Of a stretch of DNA of 37,943 nucleotides, positions 1-7,382 are shown piece by piece. The stretch is from positions 1 to 37,943 of the IMG/VR virus record IMGVR_UViG_3300003322_000744; one strand, given 5' to 3'. Every line of letters starts with the position of its first letter. Position 1 is the stretch's first letter. This DNA comes from a virus. Below the pieces are notes generated by a model, which searched no databases, had not been told where the DNA came from, and saw only the letters and a list, made by a program, of their open reading frames with translations. The translations under genes and the position numbers were made by a program.

Positions 1-161
1 ACCATCACCAACCGCCGATATCGATGGTGTACCATCGATGGCCAACCCTAACGATAGTGAAATATCGTTAGCAGCAAGTGGAGACGCTGCAATTGGTTAG
101 CGCCAAGCAAAAAAGCCCGCCAGCGGTTTCCCGCCAGCGGGCTGTGCTTCCTGAGAGGGTT
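1..161. other. Non-coding left edge with two inverted repeats
   Basis: No convincing gene lies here. Two perfect inverted repeats are visible. ATCGATGGT at 20-28 pairs with ACCATCGAT at 31-39 around a 2-base centre. TAACGATA at 49-56 pairs with TATCGTTA at 63-70 around a 6-base loop. The first is too tight for a stable hairpin and looks more like a protein-binding palindrome; the second could be either. The minus-strand terminator of the DUF3489 gene follows at 109-143. If the molecule is circular, the gene cut at the window's right edge would stop at 49-51. Confidence 0.6.
109..143 (-). terminator. Rho-independent terminator of the DUF3489 gene
   Basis: AGCCCGC at 114-120 pairs with GCGGGCT at 137-143, and an inner GCGG/CCGC helix (123-126 with 131-134) closes a TTTC loop, with a CA/CA internal loop between the helices. 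Six A's at 109-114 read as a U tract when transcribed leftwards. It lies 19 bases past the stop codon of the minus-strand DUF3489 gene, so the orientation fits. Confidence 0.85.
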
Positions 162-770
162 TTAGGAAGCAATTTTGTAGGCGCGCTCGCCCTTGTCGGT
201 CTTGAAGGATTCGACTTTGAAGCCAGCCTTGGCCAGTGCGCCGCCAGCGGACATCAACGCCCGCGTGGTGTGCGGCAGCCAGTCGAACTTCTTGTTGATT
301 GCCTCGAGGGTTACGCCATTCTCGCGTTTCAGCAGTTCGACCACCTGAGCGGCCTTGGATCCTTCGCGCAAACCAGCGGCTTTCTCCTTCCGCGGCTTGC
401 GTTCCTTACCCGCCTTCGGCGCTTTGGGCGCTTTCTTCTCGCGGGTGGCCTTCGTGGTCGATCGGTTGCCCTTCTTCGCAGCCAGCGCGGCCGTGGCGCG
501 AACGCTGGCGCTTTCTACCGGCACTGCCAGTTGCTGGATGGCCTTCCAGATCCGCGCGGCTGCGACCTTGACGCTGGTGAACTTCTTTACGGGCGTCGCG
601 CCGGGGGTACTGTTCCAAATCTCGACGGCCAAGCCGCTGTTTTCGGTCAGGATCGTCTGGAGGCTGGCTTCGTCCGCAAAGGCGAAGCGGGGGTTGGTTG
701 CGTTCGCTTCTTCCGAAGTCGGGAAAGCCGCGATCGCGTTGTCGGTGTCGATAGTAAACCAGGTTTTCAT
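162..770 (-). CDS. DUF3489 domain protein
   Basis: 202 residues. The C-terminal third (about residues 130-202) has the DUF3489 pattern: a KAAQVVELLKRENGVTLEAI stretch, then a Trp-Leu-Pro-His-Thr-Thr-Arg segment and a VESFKTDKGERAYKI ending, which resembles a compact winged-helix fold. A Lys/Ala-rich basic linker (about 95-130) precedes it, and the N-terminal 60 residues carry a MKTWFTIDTDNAIAAF opening. The family's function is unknown; the basic linker and winged-helix look suggest nucleic-acid binding. The ATG at 770 is chosen because AGGAG lies 7 bases upstream; an in-frame ATG 42 bases further upstream has no such site. It is the only gene at the left edge on the minus strand, diverges from the packaging genes and has its own terminator, so it is a separate transcription unit. 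Confidence 0.85.
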   Translation of the reverse strand: MKTWFTIDTDNAIAAFPTSEEANATNPRFAFADEASLQTILTENSGLAVEIWNSTPGATPVKKFTSVKVAAARIWKAIQQLAVPVESASVRATAALAAKKGNRSTTKATREKKAPKAPKAGKERKPRKEKAAGLREGSKAAQVVELLKRENGVTLEAINKKFDWLPHTTRALMSAGGALAKAGFKVESFKTDKGERAYKIAS

Positions 771-864
771 CGTTTTTCTCCTGCGCGGGTGTTCCGCGAC
801 GATCACATTCATCGCTCAAGTGCTGCGGGATTGCAAGTCCTGGCGAGTAAGTAACAGGAGTACT

Positions 865-1236
865 ATGGCAAGGCCAAAGGGCCCAGTTATCAAGATCGAT
901 CCGAACGAGATTCTACGGTTTGCCAAGACCGGCGCCACGCAAGGAGACATCGCGTTGCGGTTGGGCATTTCGCTGGCGACGCTGGAGCGGCGGCTGCAGC
1001 AGCCAAAGTTTCGCGAAGCGCTCCAGGCCGGCCGCGGCGAATTGAACATCTCGCTGCGCGCGAAACAGGTGCAAGTGGCGCTATCGGGAAACGTCCAGAT
1101 GCTGAAGTGGTTGGGCGAGCAGTACCTGGGCCAGTCGCATTCCCACCGGCTTGTCGACAAACAAGGCGAGGACCGATCGCTCGACGTTGCCAGCGTGCGA
1201 GCGTATATGAACGCTGCGCCGGATGATGAGGAGTAG
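865..1236 (+). CDS. Small-terminase-like helix-turn-helix protein
   Basis: 123 residues. Residues about 14-40 form a helix-turn-helix (ATQGDIALRLGISLATLERR). After it comes a conserved block with Ser-Leu-Arg, then GNVQMLKWLGEQYLGQ. This matches a phage family common just upstream of large terminase genes, in which the HTH would recognise the packaging site and the rest oligomerise. Its place two genes before terL supports the small-terminase role; no biochemical proof follows from sequence. GGAG at 857-860 lies only 4 bases before the ATG, a short spacing. The end overlaps an ATGATG from which a longer version of the next gene could start. A general regulator of the same fold is the alternative. 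Confidence 0.72.
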   Translation: MARPKGPVIKIDPNEILRFAKTGATQGDIALRLGISLATLERRLQQPKFREALQAGRGELNISLRAKQVQVALSGNVQMLKWLGEQYLGQSHSHRLVDKQGEDRSLDVASVRAYMNAAPDDEE

Positions 1237-1282
1237 CGTAGCTATAGTTGCGCTCACAGAGGTATTGTTGGTTCTGCCCTCT

Positions 1283-1765
1283 ATGGAATGGGAATTATCT
1301 TTCCGCGCCGACCCGGATGCAAGACGCATAGCAGATCGCCATTACAATCGGCAGAACCCAGGCACATCGAATTTCACGCCTCCTGGCCGCTGTCTGGTTT
1401 TGAAGACTCGAGGTGCGGTGTGGAGCACAAGTTGGCCTTATCCGGAATACGTTTTGCACGAATGGGCGGGCGCTTGGGTGAATTCGCTATTCCGGCGCGA
1501 GTCTGGCCCGAAAGCGTCTATCCTAATTCGCGACGCGGTAGCAGCTACGAGATGGCATTGGCCGGAAACGCCGGCGTTGGGAATGGTAACGTTCATCAAT
1601 CGCGACAAAGTGAAGCCGAAAACAGATTACGGATTTTGCTACTTGCGTGCCGGGTTTGAGATCTGCGGTGAAACGAAAGGAGGACTGCTGGCGTTGCGAT
1701 TGCCTCCTGAACGAATGCCGGAAGCGCAAGCGCCAAAGGATGCGCAAGAAAGGCTATTCGGCTGA
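1283..1765 (+). CDS. Phage protein with RHY/PGR motifs, possibly Mom- or GNAT-like
   Basis: 160 residues from the ATG at 1283. Visible motifs: ADRHYNRQ near the N terminus, FTPPGRCLVL, a Trp-rich stretch (AGAWVNSLFRRESG), an Ile-Arg-Asp-Ala-Val-Ala-Ala-Thr-Arg helix, and a C-terminal CYLRAGFEICGETKGGLLAL segment resembling the closing strand-helix-strand of GNAT acyltransferases. I recall this as a widespread phage orphan family. A relation to Mom-type DNA base modification enzymes is possible but unproven. It sits between small and large terminase genes and overlaps terL by one base. A longer version from ATG 1223 adds 20 residues with no family look. No Shine-Dalgarno precedes 1283, but TTGCGC at 1248-1253 sits 35 bases upstream, close to the spacing of the palindromic promoters elsewhere in the window. 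Confidence 0.6.
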   Translation: MEWELSFRADPDARRIADRHYNRQNPGTSNFTPPGRCLVLKTRGAVWSTSWPYPEYVLHEWAGAWVNSLFRRESGPKASILIRDAVAATRWHWPETPALGMVTFINRDKVKPKTDYGFCYLRAGFEICGETKGGLLALRLPPERMPEAQAPKDAQERLFG

Positions 1766-3171
1766 TGCAGTCCGCAGTCGCGTTTCAGCGTAAGGCCCTT
1801 CGCCGCAAGCTATGGGACAAGCAGAAGCACATCTGCCGAATGGTTCAGACGCACCGCAGCGTTGCGATCAAAGGTTGCCACGCCTCCGGCAAGACCTGGG
1901 TCCTGGCCGGCTACGTTCCGTATTTCATCCTGGCGAATCCGGACGGCATTGTTCTGACGATCGCGCCCACCCTGCGCCAGGTAAAGACCCACTGGTCTGA
2001 AATAGCGGCCGCTATCAATGCGCTCAACCTGAACGCGCCGGATCCGTCTACCACGCTCTGGAAGCTGGGCCCGAACAACTATGCTCAGGGCTTCAGCAGT
2101 TCGCGCGGCGTCAATGCTCAAGGCTTCCACGGTAAGAAGGTCCTGATCATCGTTGACGAGGCGATTGGAATCACTGGCGACGTGTGGGACGCCCTCGAGG
2201 GTATTCGCGCCGGCGGTGACGTCGTCATGGTCAAGCTTTGCAATCCGACCGTACCCAGCGGACCGGTGTACGAAGACTTCACTAAAAACTTGAGCACTCC
2301 GTGCCACACAACTGTCACGATTTCCGCGTTCGACACGCCGAACCTGGCTGGCCTCACGCTCGAAAGGCTGCTGCAGCTTCCGGACGAGCAGTTGGACTAC
2401 GCACCGGTTCCCTTTTTGACCCGGCGCCGCTGGGTTCACGAGATGTACCACAAGTGGGGACCGACTAACCCGCGGTTCCAGTCGCGCGTGCTGGGCCTAT
2501 TCCCAACGCAGGCCACGGACGCTGTTTTTCACCTCTCCTGGATTGAGGAAGCTGCAAAGCCATACGAGGAAGATGAACTGAAACCGTTGCTGAAGCCGGG
2601 GGTGTACATCCAGGTCGGCATCGACGTCGCCGGGCCGGGAGACGATGAAACCACGTGCTGCGCGCGCATCGGCGCCTACATTGTGGCGACTGGCGCCTGG
2701 TCGAAAGCGGACCCGCTTCAGGAAGTGCTTGAATTCCTGGGAAGCCTGCGCCAGCGCTTTCCTGGAGCGACCATCATAATCGTCGGTGACATAGTCGGGA
2801 TCGGATACCACTTCTTGCGCGCCATCGCCCGCGAGAACTTTGACGTCCGTGGCTTCAATGCTGGCAGCGCACCAATGGACCCGACACTGTTCAAGAACGC
2901 GAAGGCCGAAGCCTACTGGACGCTGCGCGAGTGGATGCGCACCGGCTTTGTGCACGGCATCGAGGACGAAGACACGAAGGCGCAGCTATCGGATATCAAG
3001 TACAGGGAAACGCTACTCGGCTTGATCGAGATCGAGCACAAAGACGAAGCGCGCGCGAGAGGATCGCAGTCACCGGACCGCGCCGAAGCTATGGTCATGG
3101 CTTATCTGAAGATCGTTCCGAAGCAGCAGACAGTAGTGCTCACGCACGACACGGAAATTTCGCGGGTGTAG
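1765..3171 (+). CDS. terL: Terminase large subunit
   Basis: 468 residues, normal for the family. It is the packaging motor: the ATPase drives DNA into the prohead and the nuclease cuts it. Walker A is GCHASGKTW at about residues 36-44. Walker B is VLIIVDEA at about 126-133, with the catalytic Glu following the Asp. The RNase H-like nuclease begins at about 282 with GIDVAGPGDDE; a second acidic strand is IIIVGDIVGIGYHF near 340, and a late KYRETLLGLIEIEHKDEARAR segment holds further acidic residues. It starts one base into the stop of the preceding gene, implying translational coupling. A strong hairpin terminator follows 75 bases after its stop. Confidence 0.97.
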   Translation: MQSAVAFQRKALRRKLWDKQKHICRMVQTHRSVAIKGCHASGKTWVLAGYVPYFILANPDGIVLTIAPTLRQVKTHWSEIAAAINALNLNAPDPSTTLWKLGPNNYAQGFSSSRGVNAQGFHGKKVLIIVDEAIGITGDVWDALEGIRAGGDVVMVKLCNPTVPSGPVYEDFTKNLSTPCHTTVTISAFDTPNLAGLTLERLLQLPDEQLDYAPVPFLTRRRWVHEMYHKWGPTNPRFQSRVLGLFPTQATDAVFHLSWIEEAAKPYEEDELKPLLKPGVYIQVGIDVAGPGDDETTCCARIGAYIVATGAWSKADPLQEVLEFLGSLRQRFPGATIIIVGDIVGIGYHFLRAIARENFDVRGFNAGSAPMDPTLFKNAKAEAYWTLREWMRTGFVHGIEDEDTKAQLSDIKYRETLLGLIEIEHKDEARARGSQSPDRAEAMVMAYLKIVPKQQTVVLTHDTEISRV

Positions 3172-3245
3172 AATACGATCACTGGGTGGCTGGGGAAACC
3201 TGGTCAAATACAAACCCACACTCGACAGTATTCCGTAATCGGCGG

Positions 3246-3276
3246 CGCCTGGCTTAAACGCCAGGCGTTGCTGTTT
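3246..3276 (+). terminator. Terminator after the packaging block
   Basis: CGCCTGGC at 3246-3253 pairs perfectly with GCCAGGCG at 3260-3267 around a TTAAAC loop, followed by TTGCTGTTT. It lies between the stop of terL and the convergent HNH gene. The rest of 3172-3364 shows nothing else I can support. Confidence 0.8.
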
Positions 3277-3364
3277 ATGGGGGAAGTCGTCCTGGCGCGG
3301 CCCGCGACGCCATTCGGCCAGAATGACATCCTCCGTATGGACCGCGCCGGCCGATTTGCTCTGG

Positions 3365-3823
3365 CTACTCCGCGCCCTCCTGGTTTAAAAGCCGCCGCAC
3401 TTCGTTTCGTACGACCGCTGCAGCGGATTCTGGAGATGCAAAAGTTCCAAGGTTCCGTTGCTTACCCGAGACTTTTACGCGGGCTTCGTAACGACCATTT
3501 CGGCAATAGACGCCACGCATGCCCAAGAGATTGTTTTTCTGCGCTCCGGCGCGATTTAGTTGATTGATCGAAGGCGTACACCGTCGCAGGTTCGTCCGTC
3601 TGTTGTCGAGCGTATCGTGATTCCAGTGATCAACCTGTTCTTCAGCCGTGGCCTGCGTGATCGCCCGGTGTAGGAAGCCACACTTGTTGCTGTGCACGTA
3701 GAAGCGGCCGGTAGTCTTATCCAAGACGACGCGCCATCGATATTCATGAACCAAATGCGCATCCTCTTGATCGATGTGGACTTTGAATTCCGAACCATCC
3801 CGACGCCGAATCAAAAAGACCAT
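3365..3823 (-). CDS. HNH endonuclease with AP2-type DNA-binding domain
   Basis: 152 residues. The centre carries the HNH core: EEQVDHWNHDTLDNRRTNLR, with the metal-binding His/Asn pair, after a domain that ends GFLHRAITQ. The C-terminal 60 residues (GMRGVYCRNGRYEARVKVSG and LGTFASPESAAA) match the AP2 DNA-binding fold seen in phage homing endonucleases. The ATG at 3823 is preferred to the upstream TTG at 3832: a TATATT -10 element (3836 down to 3831) ends exactly 7 bases before it and no Shine-Dalgarno is present, so the mRNA is predicted leaderless. It opposes the surrounding genes and sits between terL and the glycosyltransferase island, as expected of a free-standing homing gene. Confidence 0.9.
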   Translation of the reverse strand: MVFLIRRRDGSEFKVHIDQEDAHLVHEYRWRVVLDKTTGRFYVHSNKCGFLHRAITQATAEEQVDHWNHDTLDNRRTNLRRCTPSINQLNRAGAQKNNLLGMRGVYCRNGRYEARVKVSGKQRNLGTFASPESAAAVVRNEVRRLLNQEGAE

Positions 3824-3830
3824 GTCACTC

Positions 3831-3836
3831 AATATA
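3831..3836 (-). promoter_or_regulatory. -10 element of the HNH gene (leaderless start)
   Basis: On the minus strand TATATT is followed by exactly 7 bases and then the ATG at 3823. Transcription starting about 7 bases downstream of a -10 would begin at or next to the start codon. No good -35 is visible at 17 bases. Confidence 0.6.
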
Positions 3837-3870
3837 CCAGTTGACAGAATCGCTGCCGCTTTCTAAACTG

Positions 3871-3884
3871 TCCTTGCGCAAGGA
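3871..3884 (+). promoter_or_regulatory. CTTGCGCAAG palindrome upstream of the first glycosyltransferase gene
   Basis: The 14-base perfect palindrome TCCTTGCGCAAGGA contains the 10-base core found before three other genes (start codons 9062, 35499, 35773) and, one base short, before a fourth (33384). Here it lies in the divergent gap between the HNH gene and the glycosyltransferase gene. A -10 at the usual distance is poor, so this copy may be a regulator site more than a promoter. Confidence 0.55.
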
Positions 3885-3897
3885 AAGGCGGTTTGGA

Positions 3898-4629
3898 TTG
3901 GAAACAGTGTTGTGCGTCATGCTGGCCGACGGGCGGCAGAAAATGGTTGAGCGAGCGATCCGCTGTTTCAATCGGCAGACATACCCGCAACGGACCCTGC
4001 TAATCCTTGATAGCGGCAAAGTGCCATTGGATCTTCAAGTGGCGCGCCATATCCATGTGACGCGGCTGGGGCCCAGCGAACCACGAAGAACCATTGGTTT
4101 TCTGCGGAACCTTGCGAACTGCACCGCGGTCGGCGGCTGCTTCAACGCTCCGATCATCGCCCATTGGGATTCAGACGATTACAGCGGGCCGCTGCGCCTC
4201 GAGGAGCAAGTTAAATTGCTAGAGACCAGCGGCGCCGACGCGGTGGGATATCACCAGATGCTGTTTTGGAACTGCGATCCTAATAGGCAGTGCGCAAACG
4301 CGATCTGTCAACTAACCGGCATGCACGAACCAAAATGCGGTGAGGCGTGGCTGTATAGCAGTCCGAATCTCAAATACTGCATGGGAACGTCGCTGCTTTA
4401 TTGGCGGCGCGCGTGGGAAAAGCACCCGTTTCCGGACAAACAGATCGGCGAAGACACGGAATGGCAGATGAAGGTTAAGACGGCGGCAGAAACGAGCGTG
4501 CGGCAACCGCCGCGGATGATTGCAACGATTCACGGCCGCAATACTACTGCCGCTATTAAACCGGGAGTCGCGGAGTGGTCGCGCGCGCAAATGCTGGATG
4601 CAGAGTGCTGGAGGGCGTTGGCGCTATGA
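3898..4629 (+). CDS. Glycosyltransferase, GT-A fold, family 2-like
   Basis: 243 residues from the chosen TTG. It is predicted to transfer a sugar from a nucleotide-sugar donor; donor and acceptor are unknown. The N terminus has the first GT-A strand (TVLCVMLADGR), then a helix ending in NRQTYPQRTLLILDSG. The metal-binding DXD-type motif is HWDSDDYSGP at about residue 88. A later acceptor-side segment has GEDTEWQMK. The start is uncertain: TTG 3898 keeps the first strand and has AGGAAAGG 9 bases upstream, while TTG 3910 and ATG 3919 would trim it. It overlaps the next methyltransferase gene by ATGA, so the two are probably co-translated. Confidence 0.82.
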   Translation: METVLCVMLADGRQKMVERAIRCFNRQTYPQRTLLILDSGKVPLDLQVARHIHVTRLGPSEPRRTIGFLRNLANCTAVGGCFNAPIIAHWDSDDYSGPLRLEEQVKLLETSGADAVGYHQMLFWNCDPNRQCANAICQLTGMHEPKCGEAWLYSSPNLKYCMGTSLLYWRRAWEKHPFPDKQIGEDTEWQMKVKTAAETSVRQPPRMIATIHGRNTTAAIKPGVAEWSRAQMLDAECWRALAL

Positions 4630-5135
4630 GTATTTCCACGCCGGTCCAACCGGCCCGGCCATTTCAGTTTCGCGATGGCGACATCCGCTGGAACCTGGGT
4701 TCCTGCGACCGCCACTTTCCCGGTTACATTTCCATCGATATCTGCGACCCATGCGATATCCAGTGGGATCTTCGCCAGCCCTGGCCGGCAACGGATTCGT
4801 CTGTGGACGAGATCCGCGCTTACGATATCATCGAGCACTTGCCGGACAAGATCTTCACCATGAACGAAGCGTGGCGGGTGCTGAAGCCGAATGGTCTGTT
4901 CGATATTGAAGTGCCGACCACGGACGGGCCCGGCGCCTGGCAGGATCCGCAACACGTCTCGTATTGGAACAGGAACAGCTTTTTTTACTTTACGGACGGC
5001 GATCCGCACCGGGAGCGCTTCGGCAAGCACTACGGCGTCCTGGCCCGCTTCCGCGTTCTTCAGTCGGCATTGGTGAAAGAAGCGAATTTTGTTGTGAAAC
5101 TGAAGATCGGGCTGCAGGCAGTAAAGCGTGCTTGA
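4626..5135 (+). CDS. Class I SAM-dependent methyltransferase
   Basis: 169 residues. The Rossmann-type SAM site is visible as WNLGSCDRHFPGYISIDIC at about residues 19-38; the usual Gly-x-Gly is reduced to GSC. It is followed by a DEIRAYDIIEHLPD strand and then EAWRVLKPNGLFDIEVP, the Methyltransf_11-type pattern. A DPQHVSYWNRNSFFYFTDGD segment is typical of methyltransferases in glycan clusters. The substrate is unknown; position directly after a glycosyltransferase suggests a sugar or glycosylated product. It starts in an ATGA overlap. Confidence 0.85.
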   Translation: MSISTPVQPARPFQFRDGDIRWNLGSCDRHFPGYISIDICDPCDIQWDLRQPWPATDSSVDEIRAYDIIEHLPDKIFTMNEAWRVLKPNGLFDIEVPTTDGPGAWQDPQHVSYWNRNSFFYFTDGDPHRERFGKHYGVLARFRVLQSALVKEANFVVKLKIGLQAVKRA

Positions 5136-5152
5136 CGGATTGGAGGTGTATT

Positions 5153-5314
5153 ATGTACGGACCAGATATGGGAAACGTATGGATGTGCTTCGTGATGGGA
5201 GCGCTCGCCGGCGGCCGAAAGACTGACCAGGAAGCCATCCGCAGCGCTGATGAAATGCTGGCGGCTTACAAGAAGCGCTTTCCGCCACCGGAACAAAAAA
5301 CACAGGAGGGCTAA
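5153..5314 (+). CDS. Small hypothetical protein
   Basis: 53 residues, opening MYGPDMGNVWMCFVMGALAGG, followed by a charged helix with two Lys-Lys-Arg-Phe-Pro-Pro-type segments. GGAGG at 5141-5145 is well placed before the ATG. The first half is hydrophobic enough to be a weak membrane helix. Not recognised. It sits between the methyltransferase and a second small orphan and overlaps that one by one base. Confidence 0.6.
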   Translation: MYGPDMGNVWMCFVMGALAGGRKTDQEAIRSADEMLAAYKKRFPPPEQKTQEG

Positions 5315-5601
5315 TGACAGCCGCAGAGAAATGCATAGCCTCGCGTTTGCTGGATATGGCGGGCGAAAGGTTTCACGAGGACAGTTGCACTGATACGGAC
5401 CCGGAACTATTCGATGGGCTTGATGAAGATGAAATAGCCAACTTAGCCACTGGCTTTAATGCCTGGTATCGAGGCGACACCGGCGAAACCTGCGGTGATC
5501 CTGACGCACTAGAACGGTCTGTGCGCCAAATTCAAGTTGACGAATGGATGGGTTACATGGCCGCTGTTGTCGGTCGACCCGCGACTTTCCCTGCGGAGTA
5601 A
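5314..5601 (+). CDS. Small acidic hypothetical protein
   Basis: 95 residues, strongly acidic (for example EDSCTDTDPELFDGLDEDE) with a GFNAWYRGDTGETCGDPDAL middle. No domain recognised. It begins one base inside the previous stop, so it is translationally coupled in the accessory island. Confidence 0.6.
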   Translation: MTAAEKCIASRLLDMAGERFHEDSCTDTDPELFDGLDEDEIANLATGFNAWYRGDTGETCGDPDALERSVRQIQVDEWMGYMAAVVGRPATFPAE

Positions 5602-5610
5602 ACAAACACC

Positions 5611-5892
5611 ATGAACATAGTGACTGGAATCCTTCTCGCGTTGCAGTATGCGCCTTACGTGGTCCAGGCGGTTATAGCCATTGAGCAGACCATTCGAGGC
5701 GTACCGGGCAGCGTCAAAAGACAGATTGTTCTTGATGCGATCCAAGCTGGCGCAGCCGGCACCGATGAACCAAAGCCGGCCGGCCTGAACGAACATATAG
5801 TCGGCACCATGATCGACAATGTGGTAGCGACGCTGAATCAGTCGGGTGTATTTCAGAAGGGACCGCAACCACCAACACCACATGTACAGTAA
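5611..5892 (+). CDS. Small phage orphan with hydrophobic N terminus
   Basis: 93 residues. The first 30 (ILLALQYAPYVVQAVIAIEQ) form a hydrophobic or amphipathic helix; then a KRQIVLDAIQAGA helix, and a closing segment with TMIDNVVATLNQSGVF. I recall similar short proteins in phage genomes near lysis or structural genes but cannot assign a function. GGAG lies 14 bases before the ATG, a loose spacing. It overlaps the next glycosyltransferase gene by 11 bases. Confidence 0.6.
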   Translation: MNIVTGILLALQYAPYVVQAVIAIEQTIRGVPGSVKRQIVLDAIQAGAAGTDEPKPAGLNEHIVGTMIDNVVATLNQSGVFQKGPQPPTPHVQ

Positions 5893-6643
5893 GATCGCTG
5901 TCGTTATCCCGTCTCGTAACATCAACAATTTGACCCACTGCGTAGCTTCAGTACTGCTATGCGAGCCCAACATCGACGTGTTGGTTGTCGATGATGGATT
6001 GGAGCACTGGCCGCAGACATTTCATCTGAACGGCATCCGGAGAGTGGAAGGTGTGAAGCCGTTTATCTATGCCCGGAATTGCAACGAGGGAATGATGGCA
6101 GCGCAGATAGATCAGGACATCATTCTCTTGAACGATGACGCGCTCCTGGAAACGCACAAAGGTTTCTCTAAAATGCGGCAGGAATGGCTCGACAACCAGG
6201 AATACGGAATCATCGGCGCAAGCATGGATAAGTCCGGACAGCCAGAACAGCTTCGCCGCGGCCTGGCTGGGTTGCGGCCGGTAAAATGGATGCTGGTGTT
6301 TGCCTGCGTGTTCATCCCGCGACTAACCATTGAGCGCATCGGCTTTCTGGACGAGCGGTTCTCCGTGAACGCTGGCGGGAAAGGGCCTCGAGGATACGGT
6401 TGCGAGGACGATGATTATTCATGGCGGGTCCGCAGTGCCGGATTGAAGCTGGGCGTATCGGATTCGTGCTTTGTAAATCACTCCACGCTACCAAGCACGT
6501 TCCGAGACGATCCGGAACACAAGGCGGATGTAAGCCTTCACGAGGCGGTCTTTATGCGGAAATGGGGCGTGCATCCGCATGACTGGAAACGTCCATACGT
6601 TGAGCGGCCGCAACCAAAGGAGGTTATATGGCCAGTAAGATGA
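5882..6643 (+). CDS. Glycosyltransferase family 2-like
   Basis: 253 residues. The GT-A nucleotide-binding half is clear: KIAVVIPSRNINNLTHC, then IDVLVVDDG, and the DXD-type ILLNDDALL at about residue 82. The second half has the acceptor-side GYGCEDDDYSWRVRSAGLKL, the ED motif of inverting family 2 enzymes, and a following VNHSTLPS. This resembles glycosyltransferases that add sugars to polysaccharide or protein acceptors. The start is at ATG 5882, inside the end of the previous gene; an ATG at 5846 is in frame but adds a non-conserved His-rich tail. AAGGAGG near its end serves the next gene. Confidence 0.88.
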   Translation: MYSKIAVVIPSRNINNLTHCVASVLLCEPNIDVLVVDDGLEHWPQTFHLNGIRRVEGVKPFIYARNCNEGMMAAQIDQDIILLNDDALLETHKGFSKMRQEWLDNQEYGIIGASMDKSGQPEQLRRGLAGLRPVKWMLVFACVFIPRLTIERIGFLDERFSVNAGGKGPRGYGCEDDDYSWRVRSAGLKLGVSDSCFVNHSTLPSTFRDDPEHKADVSLHEAVFMRKWGVHPHDWKRPYVERPQPKEVIWPVR

Positions 6644-6828
6644 GCAGAGCAAAACGTCGCAGAGAACACTTTCCTAAGCAACTCTATGTTTACCGCGAAA
6701 ACTTCGGCACAGAGGATGAATTTTACAGCACCAACGAAGGTTACAATGGCATTCCGGACGGGGCGCCAGTAGCAATTTATGTGCTCAAAGAAATCAAACG
6801 GATGAGTATCAAAGAAGAACTAGTATGA
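6628..6828 (+). CDS. Small basic hypothetical protein
   Basis: 66 residues, basic N terminus (KMSRAKRRREHFPK) followed by a LYVYRENFGTEDEFYSTNEG strand region. A near-perfect Shine-Dalgarno AAGGAGG lies 5 bases before the ATG, one of the best in the window. It overlaps the glycosyltransferase by 16 bases and the next methyltransferase by 4. Function not recognised. Confidence 0.65.
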   Translation: MASKMSRAKRRREHFPKQLYVYRENFGTEDEFYSTNEGYNGIPDGAPVAIYVLKEIKRMSIKEELV

Positions 6829-7382
6829 CCGCACCGCTTGGAATACCAGGCTGGCTGTCCGATGAGAACCGAGAGCAGTTAGAAGATCTGATAGCTGTTC
6901 ACGATGTGCGGTCGGTGATAGAGATAGGTTCATTCATGGGCCTTTCTGCTGTCTGGTTCGCGAGTCATCCGCAGATCGAACGAGTAACGTGCATCGACAC
7001 ATGGTACGAGCCGGCCAATTACGAAAGCGAGAACAACTTAGTAGCTACGCTGCGGCGATGGGAACTGCCGCGCGACTTCTTTCCTTTGTTTCGCGACAAT
7101 GTCATGCGGTCCGGATACTGGCATAAGATCCACCCGCTACGCGGGCACTCGCGCTACATCTGTGGCGAGGCGCCGGAAGCAGATCTGGTCTATATCGATG
7201 GGGATCATTCCTACGAGGGCGTCGAGCGAGACATTACGCTCTATCGCCCGAAAGCCAAAAAGGTGATCGCGGGCGATGATTTTGTGAAGCGCTATGGCTT
7301 CGGGGTCATTGAGGCTGTACGCGAGATGTTGCCGAATTATCAAGCTGTGGGGCCGTTTTGGTGGAGTATTCTGGTGTCATGA
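6825..7382 (+). CDS. Class I SAM methyltransferase (Methyltransf_24-like)
   Basis: 185 residues. The SAM-binding motif is VIEIGSFMGLSAVWFA at about residues 31-46, then VTCIDTWYE; later ADLVYIDGDHSYEGVERDI, whose Asp-Gly-Asp-His-Ser-Tyr is diagnostic of the CmcI/TylF-like O-methyltransferase group, and VIAGDDF. Such enzymes often O-methylate sugars or natural products. It lies between a glycosyltransferase and an HNH gene and uses ATGA overlaps on both sides. The substrate is inferred only from neighbours. Confidence 0.9.
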   Translation: MTAPLGIPGWLSDENREQLEDLIAVHDVRSVIEIGSFMGLSAVWFASHPQIERVTCIDTWYEPANYESENNLVATLRRWELPRDFFPLFRDNVMRSGYWHKIHPLRGHSRYICGEAPEADLVYIDGDHSYEGVERDITLYRPKAKKVIAGDDFVKRYGFGVIEAVREMLPNYQAVGPFWWSILVS

